This document shows, one piece after another, positions 57,001-64,000 of a DNA stretch of 64,000 nt. The number at the start of each line of letters is the position of its first letter. Position 1 is the first letter of the stretch. Made by a program: the position numbers and the translations under genes. The stretch spans positions 98,444-162,443 of the forward strand of contig NZ_JBFAJC010000023.1 of NCBI RefSeq assembly GCF_040655075.1, in the 5' to 3' direction. This DNA is from Actinoallomurus sp040655075 (GTDB lineage: Bacteria > Actinomycetota > Actinomycetes > Streptosporangiales > Streptosporangiaceae). The notes beneath the pieces are model-generated. The model saw only the letters and a program-made list of their open reading frames with translations, was not told where the DNA came from and did no database searches.

Positions 57001-58037
57001 GGTATGACATCGCCGAGGCACTGCGCGCCGGTGCGAACGATCTCACCCTCGAACTCACCGAGCGCGATGCCCCCGCCGCCGTGCTCGCCGACGGGGACGT
57101 CACCGTGACGGCGGTGCCGGATCGGCGGGCGTCCGTGGAGGACACCGAGCGAGACATCGCCGTCACGGCGCCATCGGCCGGGCGGGGGACCGAGGGCGGC
57201 GTCGGCGTGACGGCGGCGTCGGGGTGGCGGGTGACCAGGGACGGCGAGCCGGTTCCGGTGACCGTGCGCCGTCGCCCGTACGGTGATCCCGCGGCGCTGC
57301 ACCTGCGGCGTCGGCCGCATCCGCTGCCCGGAGCGGCCTGGCTCGAGGACGCCCCCGCCGACGGCTGTGTCCTGCCGGTCGCGCTCGCCGTCCCGCGCGC
57401 CGGCGCCGAGCGGACCGAATGGTTCCGCTTCGGCATCCCGCCGGGCGCTTCCCGCATGGACCTCCTGATTCACGGCGAGCCGCAGGTCTTCGTCGACGGC
57501 GCCCGCGTGCCCGACGTCTGCCCGGCCGGGGACGGGGCGGGGGAGCGGCCGGCGCGGGTCTCCGTGGAGTTGCCGCCCGGAGGAGCCGTACGCGCAGGGG
57601 CGGTGCGGATCCGGACGCGGCCGGGGTACGAGGGCGGTGCCGCGTTCGCCGCGCCGATCCGGTTCGAGGTCGGCGCCGGGCGGATCGAGCAGGGGGACTG
57701 GGAGGCCGCCGGACTGGCGGAGTACAGCGGGGGAGTCCGCTACCGTACGCGCGTCGACCTGACGGCCGGCGGCCGTATGGTCCTCGATCTGGGTCGGGTG
57801 CGCGGGACCGCCGAGGTCTTCGTGAACGGGCGGAGCGCGGGCGTACGGGTCTGCTCCCCGTACCGCTTCGATCTGACCGACGCGGTACGGGAGGGCGCGA
57901 ACGACCTGGAGATCCTCGTGTTCGGCACGCTGGCGCCCTATCTCGACGCGGTCAGCCCGACGCACTTCGTCTTCCCCGGTCAGCGGGCGTCGGGGCTGTT
58001 CGGCCCGGTCCGCCTCCTTCGCGCCCCCGGCGGCTGA
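54048..58037 (+). CDS. 1329-residue GH106-like glycoside hydrolase (putative alpha-L-rhamnosidase)
   Basis: The very large cytoplasmic protein (no signal peptide) begins with a barrel-like domain. FSPAAIWWWSGEPLDRARLRWQLERFVAGGVRNLIILNLAPSG (residues ~25-67) resembles GH106 and related large rhamnosidases (WWxW.G...R.L..L...GIGG). The barrel continues through RRRGYDLTPRLRLLW and YNPHAVYYTTKGGWWEWAPP (~343-362). Later parts are beta-rich, ending in a galactose-binding-like domain (RGTAEVFVNGRSAGVRVCSPYRFDLTDAVREGANDLEI) near 1235-1275. The catalytic residues cannot be named with confidence. Its place after GH78 and transporter genes supports a role in cleaving a second linkage of the imported glycan. 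Confidence 0.78.
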   Translation: MTAAHGMTGLPARLAEVLDHPPAGFSPAAIWWWSGEPLDRARLRWQLERFVAGGVRNLIILNLAPSGPMFGSDADEPAFFSEPWWELLDGVCADAKELGAFLWFYDQLGFSGADLQARLVQETPAYAGRWLERRDGDVTVVTRGFDYLSPDACATLIDRVHGEFERRLPHWLGTVLVGSFQDELPALPTWSPAFAEEFERRRGYDLTPRLRLLWAGEEDSDGPRVRRDYHRTRAELAEEAFFRPLAAWHDRHGLLHGCDQQDPARAGHPVDGVRLYADYARTHRWFGAPGSDHHGDARIHSSLAHLYGRPRTWIEAFHSSGWGGTLEETFDWLLPWLRSGATLYNPHAVYYTTKGGWWEWAPPSTDWRQPYWRHHSVFADAVTRLCAALSLGRHVCDVAVLLPTATAQAGTRLDGVDEDAERAQRIYRELVGDMAWFRTVPGVLDRLNLDADVIDDDSVARATVAGGRLRVAGEAYATVILPGCTVLEEATERRLAEFAAAGGRVIAIGTDPGGVSRRQADGEPEPGLGADPGGPPRAYEFVGSPSELTTALTGPPRVDAPVPALVREVDGATLVFLTAAFPRASEVSVGRPDERGIELGWLDAVCDFDPGRYAAEMRVRVRGVAGRPLLVSPLGGPPRPLPYELDGDVTEVVVAFDDGPAALLVFSEDPGDDGLPRRGEPDADSTHAGTPEGAWTELGPTWEMELVPTLDDTWGDFSRPGGSRSPVERWELRHRVETDGDDGLSDGWAAPGQDDAAWDAAYATFGPHALATGPARPGGLPGPWPEDGTGWRPVTYSSSRGIRKDPIHRETLGPKGHVPEEFMDLGDVPAGQVVHVRTALTVPEAVEVTLAVGAAAAKTAWLDGTRVPLEDGGHLAMASVRLEAGTHVLDLRLTPDEDVRLRAHVAFVRDADRYRRPEWIAAAGPARPGARVALTTTVHLDAVPERAVLQVAAIEPCRVLVNGVEAGRQGGFDPYAEHDAPRVRRYDIAEALRAGANDLTLELTERDAPAAVLADGDVTVTAVPDRRASVEDTERDIAVTAPSAGRGTEGGVGVTAASGWRVTRDGEPVPVTVRRRPYGDPAALHLRRRPHPLPGAAWLEDAPADGCVLPVALAVPRAGAERTEWFRFGIPPGASRMDLLIHGEPQVFVDGARVPDVCPAGDGAGERPARVSVELPPGGAVRAGAVRIRTRPGYEGGAAFAAPIRFEVGAGRIEQGDWEAAGLAEYSGGVRYRTRVDLTAGGRMVLDLGRVRGTAEVFVNGRSAGVRVCSPYRFDLTDAVREGANDLEILVFGTLAPYLDAVSPTHFVFPGQRASGLFGPVRLLRAPGG

Positions 58038-58051
58038 GCGTGCGGTGCCGG

Positions 58052-58726
58052 TCAGCGGGCGACACGGCAGCCGGTGTGGTGGGCTGCGGCCTCGGCGGCG
58101 GCCGTGTCCGCGGCCCCGGCGCGGATGGCGTCGAGGAGCCTTCCGTGGTCCATGTACTCGCTGGGGGACAGCTCGGCGCCGAAATGTTCCCGGAGCGAGT
58201 CGCGGATCACCTGCCCGAGGTCGGCGTACAGCTCGGACAGGACCTCGTTGTGCGAAGCGGCGACCACCGCCAGGTGGAAGGCCGCGTCCGCGTCGACGAA
58301 GACGTCCCGGTCGCCGGACTCCCAGGCCTCCTCCCGTCGCTTCAGGAGCGCGTCGAGCCGCCGTAGGTCGTCGTCCGTCCGCCGCTCGGCCGCGAGCGCC
58401 GCCGCCGAGGCCTCCAGAGCGCCCCGTACCTCGGCCACGTCGCGCTGCTCGACGGCGGCGAAGCGGCGCTGCATCACGCCGGCCAGCTCGCTGGTCGCCA
58501 CGACGTAGGTGCCAGAACCCTGGCGGATGTCCAGCATCCCGTTGTGCGCGAGCGCCCGTACGGCCTCGCGCACGGTATTGCGGGCGACGCCCAACTGCTC
58601 GACCAGCTCTGGTTCGGTCGGGATCCGCGACCCGACCGGCCAGGCGCCCGAGGTGATCTGCTGCCGCAGCCGGGCGATCACCTGGTCGGACAGAATCGCC
58701 CGGCGGGGGACTGGACCGAGATTCAT
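58052..58726 (-). CDS. GntR/FadR-type regulator with FCD domain
   Basis: The 224-residue protein has a GntR winged helix (SDQVIARLRQQITSGAWPVGSRIPTEPELVEQLGVARNTVREAVRALAHNGML, residues 13-65) and an all-helical FCD effector domain (EVRGALEASAAALAAERRTDDDL; DADAAFHLAVVAASHNEVL; HGRLLDAIRAGAADTAAAEAAAHH) with the metal-binding Asp and His residues visible. It is convergent with the rhamnoside operon and divergent by only 23 bases from the MFS gene at 58750. It likely controls itself and the MFS gene, and possibly the operon. Confidence 0.9.
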   Translation of the reverse strand: MNLGPVPRRAILSDQVIARLRQQITSGAWPVGSRIPTEPELVEQLGVARNTVREAVRALAHNGMLDIRQGSGTYVVATSELAGVMQRRFAAVEQRDVAEVRGALEASAAALAAERRTDDDLRRLDALLKRREEAWESGDRDVFVDADAAFHLAVVAASHNEVLSELYADLGQVIRDSLREHFGAELSPSEYMDHGRLLDAIRAGAADTAAAEAAAHHTGCRVAR

Positions 58727-58749
58727 CCCATCATTCTACGATTAGCGTT

Positions 58750-60075
58750 ATGTCGAACAATGAGGTGGTTCGTCCGCACTGTGCCGAACCGCCGGCGGAC
58801 CAGATCCGGCCCGCTCTCGGGAAGCGTCACCTGGCGGCGGCCGCCCTCGTCCTGGCCGCGCTCAACCTGCGTCCCGCCGTGACGAGCGTCGGCCCGGTGC
58901 TCGAAGAGGTACGCGCCGCGCTGGGGATGAGCGCCACCGTCGCCGGGCTGCTCACCTCGCTCCCGGCGCTGTGCTTCGCGCTCGTCGGCTTCGCCGCGCC
59001 CCGCCTCGCTCGCCGCCATGGCGCCGAGGGCGTCATCGCCACCGGCGCCGTCGTGATGGCGGTCGGCCTGGCCACGCGTCCCTTCGCGCCGGGCGCGTCC
59101 GTGTTCGTCGCGCTGAGCGCCGTCGCCCTCGCCGGGATCGCGCTCATCAACGTGCTGCTGCCGGTGGTCGTCAAACAGAGATTCCCCGACCGGGTCGGCG
59201 CGATGACCGGGCTGTACTCCATGGCCCTCAACGTCGGCGCCTCGACCGCCGCCGCGGTGACCGTTCCGCTGGCCCGGGGCTTCGGCGGTGACTGGCGTGC
59301 GGGGCTGGGAGCCTGGGCGTTCCTCGCCGCCGTGGCCGTGCCCGCCTGGTTCCTCCTCGCCCGCCGCCGTGACGCGGCCGCACCGGGTGTCGGCGTGCCC
59401 GTCCCCGCCCGCGGTGCCCCCGCGACCCCGGCGCCGGACGTGAACGTCCCCGCGCCCGATGCCCCCTCGCCCGGTGTCGCCCCGTCCGATGTCCCCGCAC
59501 CTGGTGTCGCCGTCACCCGGAACGCCACCGCCTGGGCGCTCGCGGTGTTCTTCGGCCTGCAGGCCGGCGCCGCGTACGTCATCATCGGCTGGCTGCCGCA
59601 GATGTTCCGCGACGCCGGGCTGTCGGCGGAGACCGCCGGTCTGCTGTTCGCCGTCACCTCGCTGCTCGGCGTGCCCCTGTCCTTCGCACTGTCCGCCGTC
59701 GCGGGCCGCCTGCGGAACCAGAGCGGTCTGGCGGCCGCCCTGGCAGTGTGCGGCCTGGCCGGATACGCCGGGCTGTGGGCCGCGCCGGCCACCGGGGCGT
59801 GGCTGTGGGCCGTGCTCCTCGGCCTCTCGAACTGCGCCTTCCCGCTGGTCCTGACGATGATCGGGATGCGCGGCCGGGACGGCGCGACGGTGACGCGGCT
59901 GTCCGCCTTTTCGCAGAGCACCGGCTACCTGCTGTCGATGCCCGTGCCGATCCTCGTCGGGACGCTCTACCAGCACAGCGGCGGCTGGCGGGCTCCGCTG
60001 ACGCTGATGGCGGTGCTCATGCTGCTGCAACTGGTGGCCGGCCTCGTCGCGGGCCGCGATCGCCGGATCGGCTGA
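58750..60075 (+). CDS. CynX/NimT-type MFS transporter
   Basis: The 441-residue transporter has about 12 helices. The family pattern is ALVLAALNLRPAVTSVGPVLEEVRAALGMS at residues ~32-61, typical of CynX/NimT transporters of cyanate, nitroimidazoles or other small anions. The central cytoplasmic loop carries an unusual ~45-residue Pro/Ala/Val-rich repeat stretch (PVPARGAPATPAPDV, NVPAPDAPSPG, VAPSDVPAPG). It is divergent from the GntR/FCD regulator with a 23-base gap, so the start region and regulator promoter overlap. Confidence 0.88.
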   Translation: MSNNEVVRPHCAEPPADQIRPALGKRHLAAAALVLAALNLRPAVTSVGPVLEEVRAALGMSATVAGLLTSLPALCFALVGFAAPRLARRHGAEGVIATGAVVMAVGLATRPFAPGASVFVALSAVALAGIALINVLLPVVVKQRFPDRVGAMTGLYSMALNVGASTAAAVTVPLARGFGGDWRAGLGAWAFLAAVAVPAWFLLARRRDAAAPGVGVPVPARGAPATPAPDVNVPAPDAPSPGVAPSDVPAPGVAVTRNATAWALAVFFGLQAGAAYVIIGWLPQMFRDAGLSAETAGLLFAVTSLLGVPLSFALSAVAGRLRNQSGLAAALAVCGLAGYAGLWAAPATGAWLWAVLLGLSNCAFPLVLTMIGMRGRDGATVTRLSAFSQSTGYLLSMPVPILVGTLYQHSGGWRAPLTLMAVLMLLQLVAGLVAGRDRRIG

Positions 60076-60079
60076 CGGT

Positions 60080-61501
60080 CTAGTGTTTCTTCAGCAGCAG
60101 CGTGAACCCGTTGCGTCGTTTACGGGATATCTCCATATAAGTCTCGATCGCGGCCTCGAAGGTCAGGAGGCCCGCGCTGATCGCGATCACCGCCGACGCG
60201 GGCAGCCCCGCGAAGATCGAACCGATGATCGGGACCGTCCCGACCTGCGTGTTCCGGACGCACTTTGCGATGAACCCATCCCGGGACGTCCTGATCTCCT
60301 GCTCCAGTGCCGTGATCGCCGGCCTCACCTTCGTAGCGACGATCTGTTCCACCCGCCGCTCGAATTGGGCGTCATACGGCGACTCCTCGATGGCGGCCGC
60401 CAGCGCGGCCATCGCCCGCCGGAACTCGTCCAACTGCTCGGCGAGCTTCTCGCGGGCCGTGAGAACGTCCTCGACGCTGGCGAATTTGAAACGAGGTAGA
60501 TATTCTTCCAGGACGCGCATCGACAGGGACGCCGTTCCGATGTCGAGTGCGCGACGAAAATCCTGAGCCCCTGGTAGCTCTACTACTCGCTTCAGTTTGC
60601 GCTGCATCAACTTCACGCACATCAGGTCATCGGTGAACGGCAGCAGGCCATGTTGCTCGGACAGCAGGAAGGCGTGGTTCAGCAGAATCGATGCCGCGAG
60701 GACCGGCTCGACCTCCTTCACGCCATAGGAACGCGATGAGAATAGCTCTGCGGGTCGGTCGGAGCGGTAATTCGCGTAGGTGGATCGACGCCGGAGCATC
60801 TCCACCAAGCGGCTCTTGCCGGACGTCGGCTTCTCGACCAGGGGCAAAAGCGGCTCCATCTTGGTGGCCGCGACGAACACGGGGTTGTTCCAGCCGGTCT
60901 CCACGATCTTCTGGAACTCGGGATCACTCGTATCGGCGGTGATCAGCTCTATGAAGTCCGCTCGTTTCTGCATCTGTGGAGGGACGGTGCGCAGGACGCC
61001 CGCTCTCTTCAAGGGGAGCGTCGCCACGTCGAAGTCCTCAAGTCTCGCGGTGAACGCTCTCAGCCCCTCCATATAGCGCGTCAGTGCCGGCTTGTCGTCC
61101 GTCGGGTGACGGAGCCCATTGCCCTTTATACGGAGCAGGGTGCTTCCGGGGTGGATCACGAATACTTCATCGAAGTACAGGGCCGCTTGCAGCAATACTT
61201 CGTGAGATGGGGTCGCGCCCGGATAGAACAGTCCGTGGAGGCCACGCGTCCTGCCTCCTTCCAGCTCCTCGAGTCGTCGTACCGCTAGCTCTTCATGGAG
61301 CCTGGCCCGTCCCACTCGGAGAGCCGTATGCCGCCCTTCTGCGTATGACGTATAAAGCGAGTATCCGTCGTCTACGGTGACCGACAGTTCATGTACAGAA
61401 ATCGGTTTGCCGCTGGGCCACCAGCCTTCGAGATGCCGATTCAGCTGGCCGAGCTCGACTTCGTCAAGGCCTGGTATCGCGTTGCGTCCCCGACGTCCCA
61501 T
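60080..61501 (-). CDS. hypothetical protein, DUF6236-like, with C-terminal membrane segments
   Basis: The 473-residue protein is not confidently recognised. Its segment HGLFYPGATPSHEVLLQAALYFDEVFVIHPG (~residues 85-115) resembles the DUF6236 'ALYFPxIxFxD..WL..ALLYWDxIxRI' start. It continues with helical regions (AREKLAEQLDEFRRAMAALAAAIEESPYDAQFERRVEQIVATKVRPAITALEQEIRTSRD). It ends with two short hydrophobic segments (VGTVPIIGSIFAGLPASAVIAISAGLLTFEAAIETY). Codon use is less GC-biased than in its neighbours, suggesting recent acquisition. ATG 61501 has a weak ribosome binding site. Confidence 0.65.
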   Translation of the reverse strand: MGRRGRNAIPGLDEVELGQLNRHLEGWWPSGKPISVHELSVTVDDGYSLYTSYAEGRHTALRVGRARLHEELAVRRLEELEGGRTRGLHGLFYPGATPSHEVLLQAALYFDEVFVIHPGSTLLRIKGNGLRHPTDDKPALTRYMEGLRAFTARLEDFDVATLPLKRAGVLRTVPPQMQKRADFIELITADTSDPEFQKIVETGWNNPVFVAATKMEPLLPLVEKPTSGKSRLVEMLRRRSTYANYRSDRPAELFSSRSYGVKEVEPVLAASILLNHAFLLSEQHGLLPFTDDLMCVKLMQRKLKRVVELPGAQDFRRALDIGTASLSMRVLEEYLPRFKFASVEDVLTAREKLAEQLDEFRRAMAALAAAIEESPYDAQFERRVEQIVATKVRPAITALEQEIRTSRDGFIAKCVRNTQVGTVPIIGSIFAGLPASAVIAISAGLLTFEAAIETYMEISRKRRNGFTLLLKKH

Positions 61502-61590
61502 GAACGCATGATGACATCGCTCGGCGACTCGATGTGGGTGATCGTGGTCATAGCACACTGGATAGGATCGCCGGACGCACGAGGAGAGGC

Positions 61591-62535
61591 GTGGAAAGGC
61601 ATGGGATCGCGATGGCCGGCGGTGCTGAGCCGCGACTGACGGAGGTGGCACCGGGCGTGCACGCCTGGGTGCAGCCGGACGGCTCCTGGTGGATCAACAA
61701 TGCCGGGGCCGTGCACGGCGCCGATGGCGTCATTCTCATCGACACCTGCGCGACCGCCGCGCGCACCCGCCGGTTCCTCGCCGCGGTGGACGCGGCGACC
61801 GGCGGCGACCCGGTGCGGATGGCGGTCAACACCCACTTCCACGGCGACCACGCGTACGGCAACGCGCTCCTTCCCGACTCCACCGTGGTGGTCGGGCACC
61901 GGGTCACCCGCGAGCAGCTGCTGACGGACTTCATCCTGAAGTCCACCCCGCCGATCTGGTCGCCGTCGCCCGACTGGGGCATCTCGCGGGTGCGGCCGCC
62001 GACCATCGTCCTGGACGACGAGCTCACGCTGTTCACCGGGGAGCGGCGGATCGAGTTGCGGCATCCCGGGCACCGCGCTCACACGGGCGGCGACGTCGTC
62101 GCCTGGCTGCCGGAGGAGCAGGTGCTGTTCACCGGCGACCTGATCTTCCACGAGGTGACGCCGCTGGTGTTCATGGGGTCCGTCGAGGGGGCGCTGCGCT
62201 CGCTCGACTGGCTGGCCGGCTTCGGCGCGCGTACCGTCGTCCCCGGCCACGGCGCGATCATCACCGGAGATCTCTCGCCGGTCCTCGCGGCGCACGAGGC
62301 GTACTACCGCTTCATCCTCGACACCGCGCGGAACGGCAGAGCGGCGGGGCTCACTCCTCTGGAGGCGGCGCGGGAGTGCGATCTCGGACCCTTCGCCGAA
62401 TGGCCGGACCGTGAGCGCGTCGTCCTCAACCTGCACCGCGCGTACGCGGACGCCGAAGGCGGCGAGTTCGACCTGCTCGCCGCCTTCACCGACGCCATCG
62501 ACTACAACGGCGGCCCGCTGCGTTGCGCCGTCTGA
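61591..62535 (+). CDS. metallo-beta-lactamase-fold hydrolase
   Basis: The 314-residue MBL-fold protein has the zinc motif THFHGDHAYGN (His82, His84, Asp86, His87), RHPGHRAHTGGDVVAWLPEEQVLFTGDLIF with the third His and the bridging Asp, and VVPGHGAIITG for the last His. The C-terminal ~70 helical residues (YRFILDTARNGRAAGLTPLEAAREC) are as in cyclase/quorum-quenching-type relatives (SoxH/CphA-like). GTG 61591 follows GAGGAGA; ATG 61612 is the alternative. The substrate is unknown. Confidence 0.87.
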   Translation: MERHGIAMAGGAEPRLTEVAPGVHAWVQPDGSWWINNAGAVHGADGVILIDTCATAARTRRFLAAVDAATGGDPVRMAVNTHFHGDHAYGNALLPDSTVVVGHRVTREQLLTDFILKSTPPIWSPSPDWGISRVRPPTIVLDDELTLFTGERRIELRHPGHRAHTGGDVVAWLPEEQVLFTGDLIFHEVTPLVFMGSVEGALRSLDWLAGFGARTVVPGHGAIITGDLSPVLAAHEAYYRFILDTARNGRAAGLTPLEAARECDLGPFAEWPDRERVVLNLHRAYADAEGGEFDLLAAFTDAIDYNGGPLRCAV

Positions 62536-62539
62536 GGGC

Positions 62540-63349
62540 TCAACGCCGCCCGGCCAGCGAACCGCGCGAGACCGGGAAGTCGAAGTAGGTGTTCGGGAAC
62601 GGCTCCGGCTGGTAGGTGAAGTGCCACCACTCCTCGGCGAGGTTGACGAAGCCGGCGGCCTCCATGCTCTTCTTCAGCATGAGCCGGTTCGCGTGCTGCA
62701 CGCCCTTGATCCGCGGGTCGAGGGTGTGCGCGAGCGTGTCGAAACAGTCGAACCCGGTGCCCATGTCGATCGAGTTGTCGGGGAACCGCTGAGCCTGCGG
62801 TGCGTAGCAGGGGACCAGGCGCTGTCCCGGCCGGTACGGCGGCGTCGGCCGGGCGGGCAGCTTCACGATGGTCAGGTCCATTGTGCTGCCCCGGCTGTGC
62901 CCGGACTTCTCGGCGATGTAGCCGTCCGCGAACAGCCGCGACTTGTCGACGCGCGGATAGAACTCGGCCTTCATCGAGGTGGCGTTCGGGTCCTTCGCCC
63001 ACCGTACGAAGTGGTTCACGGCGCGTTGCGGGCGGTAGCAGTCGTACACCTTCAGTGAGTAGCCCTGGCGCAGCAGCTTCCGCTGGACCTTGTGCAGGGC
63101 CTCGGCGGCGGGCCGGGTCAGAATGCAGATCGGCTGGCGGTATCCGTCGATGCGGCTGCCCACGAAATCGTGCACCGTGTAGTAGCGCATCTCCTGGATG
63201 ATCGTCGGGTCGACGTCGCTCAGCGCGACGAACTCCTTGGGGGCCTTCGGCTCCGTACGCGCCTGCGCCGCAGGGGATGCGGCGGTGACGGCGAGGAGCG
63301 CCGCGATCGAGACGGCGAGGCGGCGGAGTGCGGTGGCGGGTTTCTGCAT
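62540..63349 (-). CDS. secreted D-alanyl-D-alanine dipeptidase (VanX/DdpX family)
   Basis: The 269-residue protein has a signal peptide (residues 1-~30, SPAAQA) and the M15D peptidase core. The zinc ligands are in SGHSRGSTMD (His151, Asp158) and EEWWHF (catalytic Glu240, ligand His243), with Arg in CYRPQRAV near residue 107. It cleaves D-Ala-D-Ala, either for peptidoglycan turnover and nutrition or to reduce vancomycin-type targets. As it is exported and no vanHA genes are nearby, a cell-wall recycling role is more likely than glycopeptide resistance. Confidence 0.92.
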   Translation of the reverse strand: MQKPATALRRLAVSIAALLAVTAASPAAQARTEPKAPKEFVALSDVDPTIIQEMRYYTVHDFVGSRIDGYRQPICILTRPAAEALHKVQRKLLRQGYSLKVYDCYRPQRAVNHFVRWAKDPNATSMKAEFYPRVDKSRLFADGYIAEKSGHSRGSTMDLTIVKLPARPTPPYRPGQRLVPCYAPQAQRFPDNSIDMGTGFDCFDTLAHTLDPRIKGVQHANRLMLKKSMEAAGFVNLAEEWWHFTYQPEPFPNTYFDFPVSRGSLAGRR

Positions 63350-63430
63350 TCCTCTGGCCTATCAGGTCGCCCCGTTTCCGGGAAGCCCGGGCGAATCGGC
63401 GGCCCGCGCGGCGGAACGGCCGCCGTTCGG

Positions 63431-63906
63431 TCAGCCGAACCGTCCGCTGAGAGCGCGGAAGACGCCCGGTGCCGCGCCCCTGAGCCGGGACGGCAGCCGG
63501 AGCCAGCCCGGCACGTAGCACTCCGCGCGGCCCTGTTCGATCGCGGACACGACCGCCCGAGCCACTCGCTCCGGCGGGATCGGCCGTGGCCGGCGGCGCG
63601 CGTACGGGGTCCCCCGCCGGTCGAAGAACGGCGTGTCGACGACGCCGGGCAGGATCACCGACACGCCGACGTCACGCAGTTCATGGCGCAGGCCCTCGGC
63701 GAAGACGATCAGCCCGCCCTTGGTCGCGGAGTACACCGCCTCCTCCCGTACCCCGACCGCGCCGGCGATGGAGGCGACGAACACCACGTGGCCGACGCCG
63801 CGTTCGACCATGCCGGGCAGCAGCAGGCGGGTCAGCAGGATCGGGGCGGTGAGGTTCACCGCGGTCAGCCGTTCGATGGCCTCGCGCGGCATCCGCGCGA
63901 GCGGGG
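63431..63906 (-). CDS. short-chain dehydrogenase, C-terminal part only
   Basis: About 158 residues of an SDR remain. They include LTAVNLTAPILLTRLLLPGMVERGVGHVVFVASIAG with the catalytic Ser, AVYSATKGGLIVFAEGLRHEL with YxxxK, and a C-terminal VARAVVSAIEQGRAECYVP. The N-terminal nucleotide-binding part is lost because the sequence turns into homopolymer C/G runs at 63908. ATG 63892 is internal and not the true start; the frame reads on upstream as PLARMPREAIERL. Confidence 0.85.
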
Positions 63907-63907
63907 G

Positions 63908-64000
63908 CCGCCCCCCCCCCCCCCCCCCGCGCCCCCACCACCCCCCCCCCCCCCCCCCCCCCCCCCCCGGGGGGGGGGGGGCCCCCGGAGCGGCCCCTAG
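63908..64000. other. C/G homopolymer end, probable assembly artefact
   Basis: Runs of C and then G fill almost all of the last 93 bases with only a few other letters. They interrupt an otherwise intact gene. This looks like sequencing or assembly noise at a contig end and should not be interpreted. Confidence 0.85.

Noticed and set aside
62540..63349. Glycopeptide-resistance cassette suggested by the VanX-type dipeptidase
   Set aside because: The protein has a signal peptide and there are no vanH, vanA, vanR or vanS genes nearby; peptidoglycan turnover is more likely.
1..64000. CRISPR arrays, rRNA or tRNA genes, prophage or conjugation modules
   Set aside because: No regularly spaced repeats, no RNA-gene consensus and no phage structural, integrase or transfer genes were seen on reading both strands.

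Overview
The window is 64 kb of very GC-rich DNA with strong third-position GC bias, frequent GTG starts, twin-arginine lipoproteins, many TetR/MerR/GntR/XRE regulators and several ECF sigma factors with fused C-terminal domains. This points to a filamentous-type actinomycete. The order Streptosporangiales (Actinoallomurus/Actinomadura-like) is my guess, but nothing in the window fixes the genus. No rRNA, tRNA, CRISPR array or replication origin was seen. The last ~95 bases are C/G homopolymer runs that look like a contig-end artefact.

Layout. 1-6.2 kb: the 3' part of a GH78 alpha-L-rhamnosidase, three GNAT acetyltransferases, a MerR regulator with its operator, a small unknown gene and two gene remnants. 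6.2-13.4 kb: two paralogous TetR modules. The first controls an NAD(P)-binding reductase and a DHA2 exporter. The second controls a DHA2 exporter translationally coupled to a SnoaL-like protein and an SGNH hydrolase. 13.4-18.1 kb: transposase and other debris, then a six-gene leftward operon (two SDRs, an unknown protein, a DUF899 protein, a SigG-like ECF sigma with SnoaL domain, and a 77-residue stand-alone sigma-region-2-like protein). 18.2-27.6 kb: a PfkB kinase, a lipoprotein, two alpha/beta hydrolases, a HAD phosphatase-GH13 fusion divergent from a ROK regulator, a decayed IclR gene and a PPOX/F420-type enzyme.

27.7-32.9 kb: an ECF41-type sigma gene divergent from a LUD-domain gene. The intergenic region carries a 20-bp-arm inverted repeat that builds two mirror-image ECF41-like promoters. 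This is followed by an MmyB-type regulator/quinone oxidoreductase pair, a cupin and a SUKH-like protein. 33-37 kb: a heterodimeric ABC exporter with asymmetric ATPase sites. 37-43 kb: DUF429, a LURP-one protein, a MazG-type pyrophosphohydrolase, an IS605-type TnpB element without TnpA, and an FAD monooxygenase with divergent TetR. 43-47.8 kb: a small secreted protein, an MFS exporter with a divergent ArsR/DUF5937 regulator, and an epoxide hydrolase preceded by a 16-codon leader ORF and a short Erm-like methylase.

48-60 kb: a carbohydrate-utilisation locus of five translationally coupled or near-coupled genes (GH78 rhamnosidase, TAT lipoprotein binding protein, two CUT1 permeases, and a 1329-residue GH106-like hydrolase). 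It is flanked by a convergent GntR/FCD regulator and a CynX-type MFS transporter. It probably imports rhamnose-containing oligosaccharides and cleaves them in the cytoplasm. 60-64 kb: an unknown membrane-tailed protein, a metallo-beta-lactamase-fold hydrolase, a secreted VanX-type D,D-dipeptidase and a truncated SDR.
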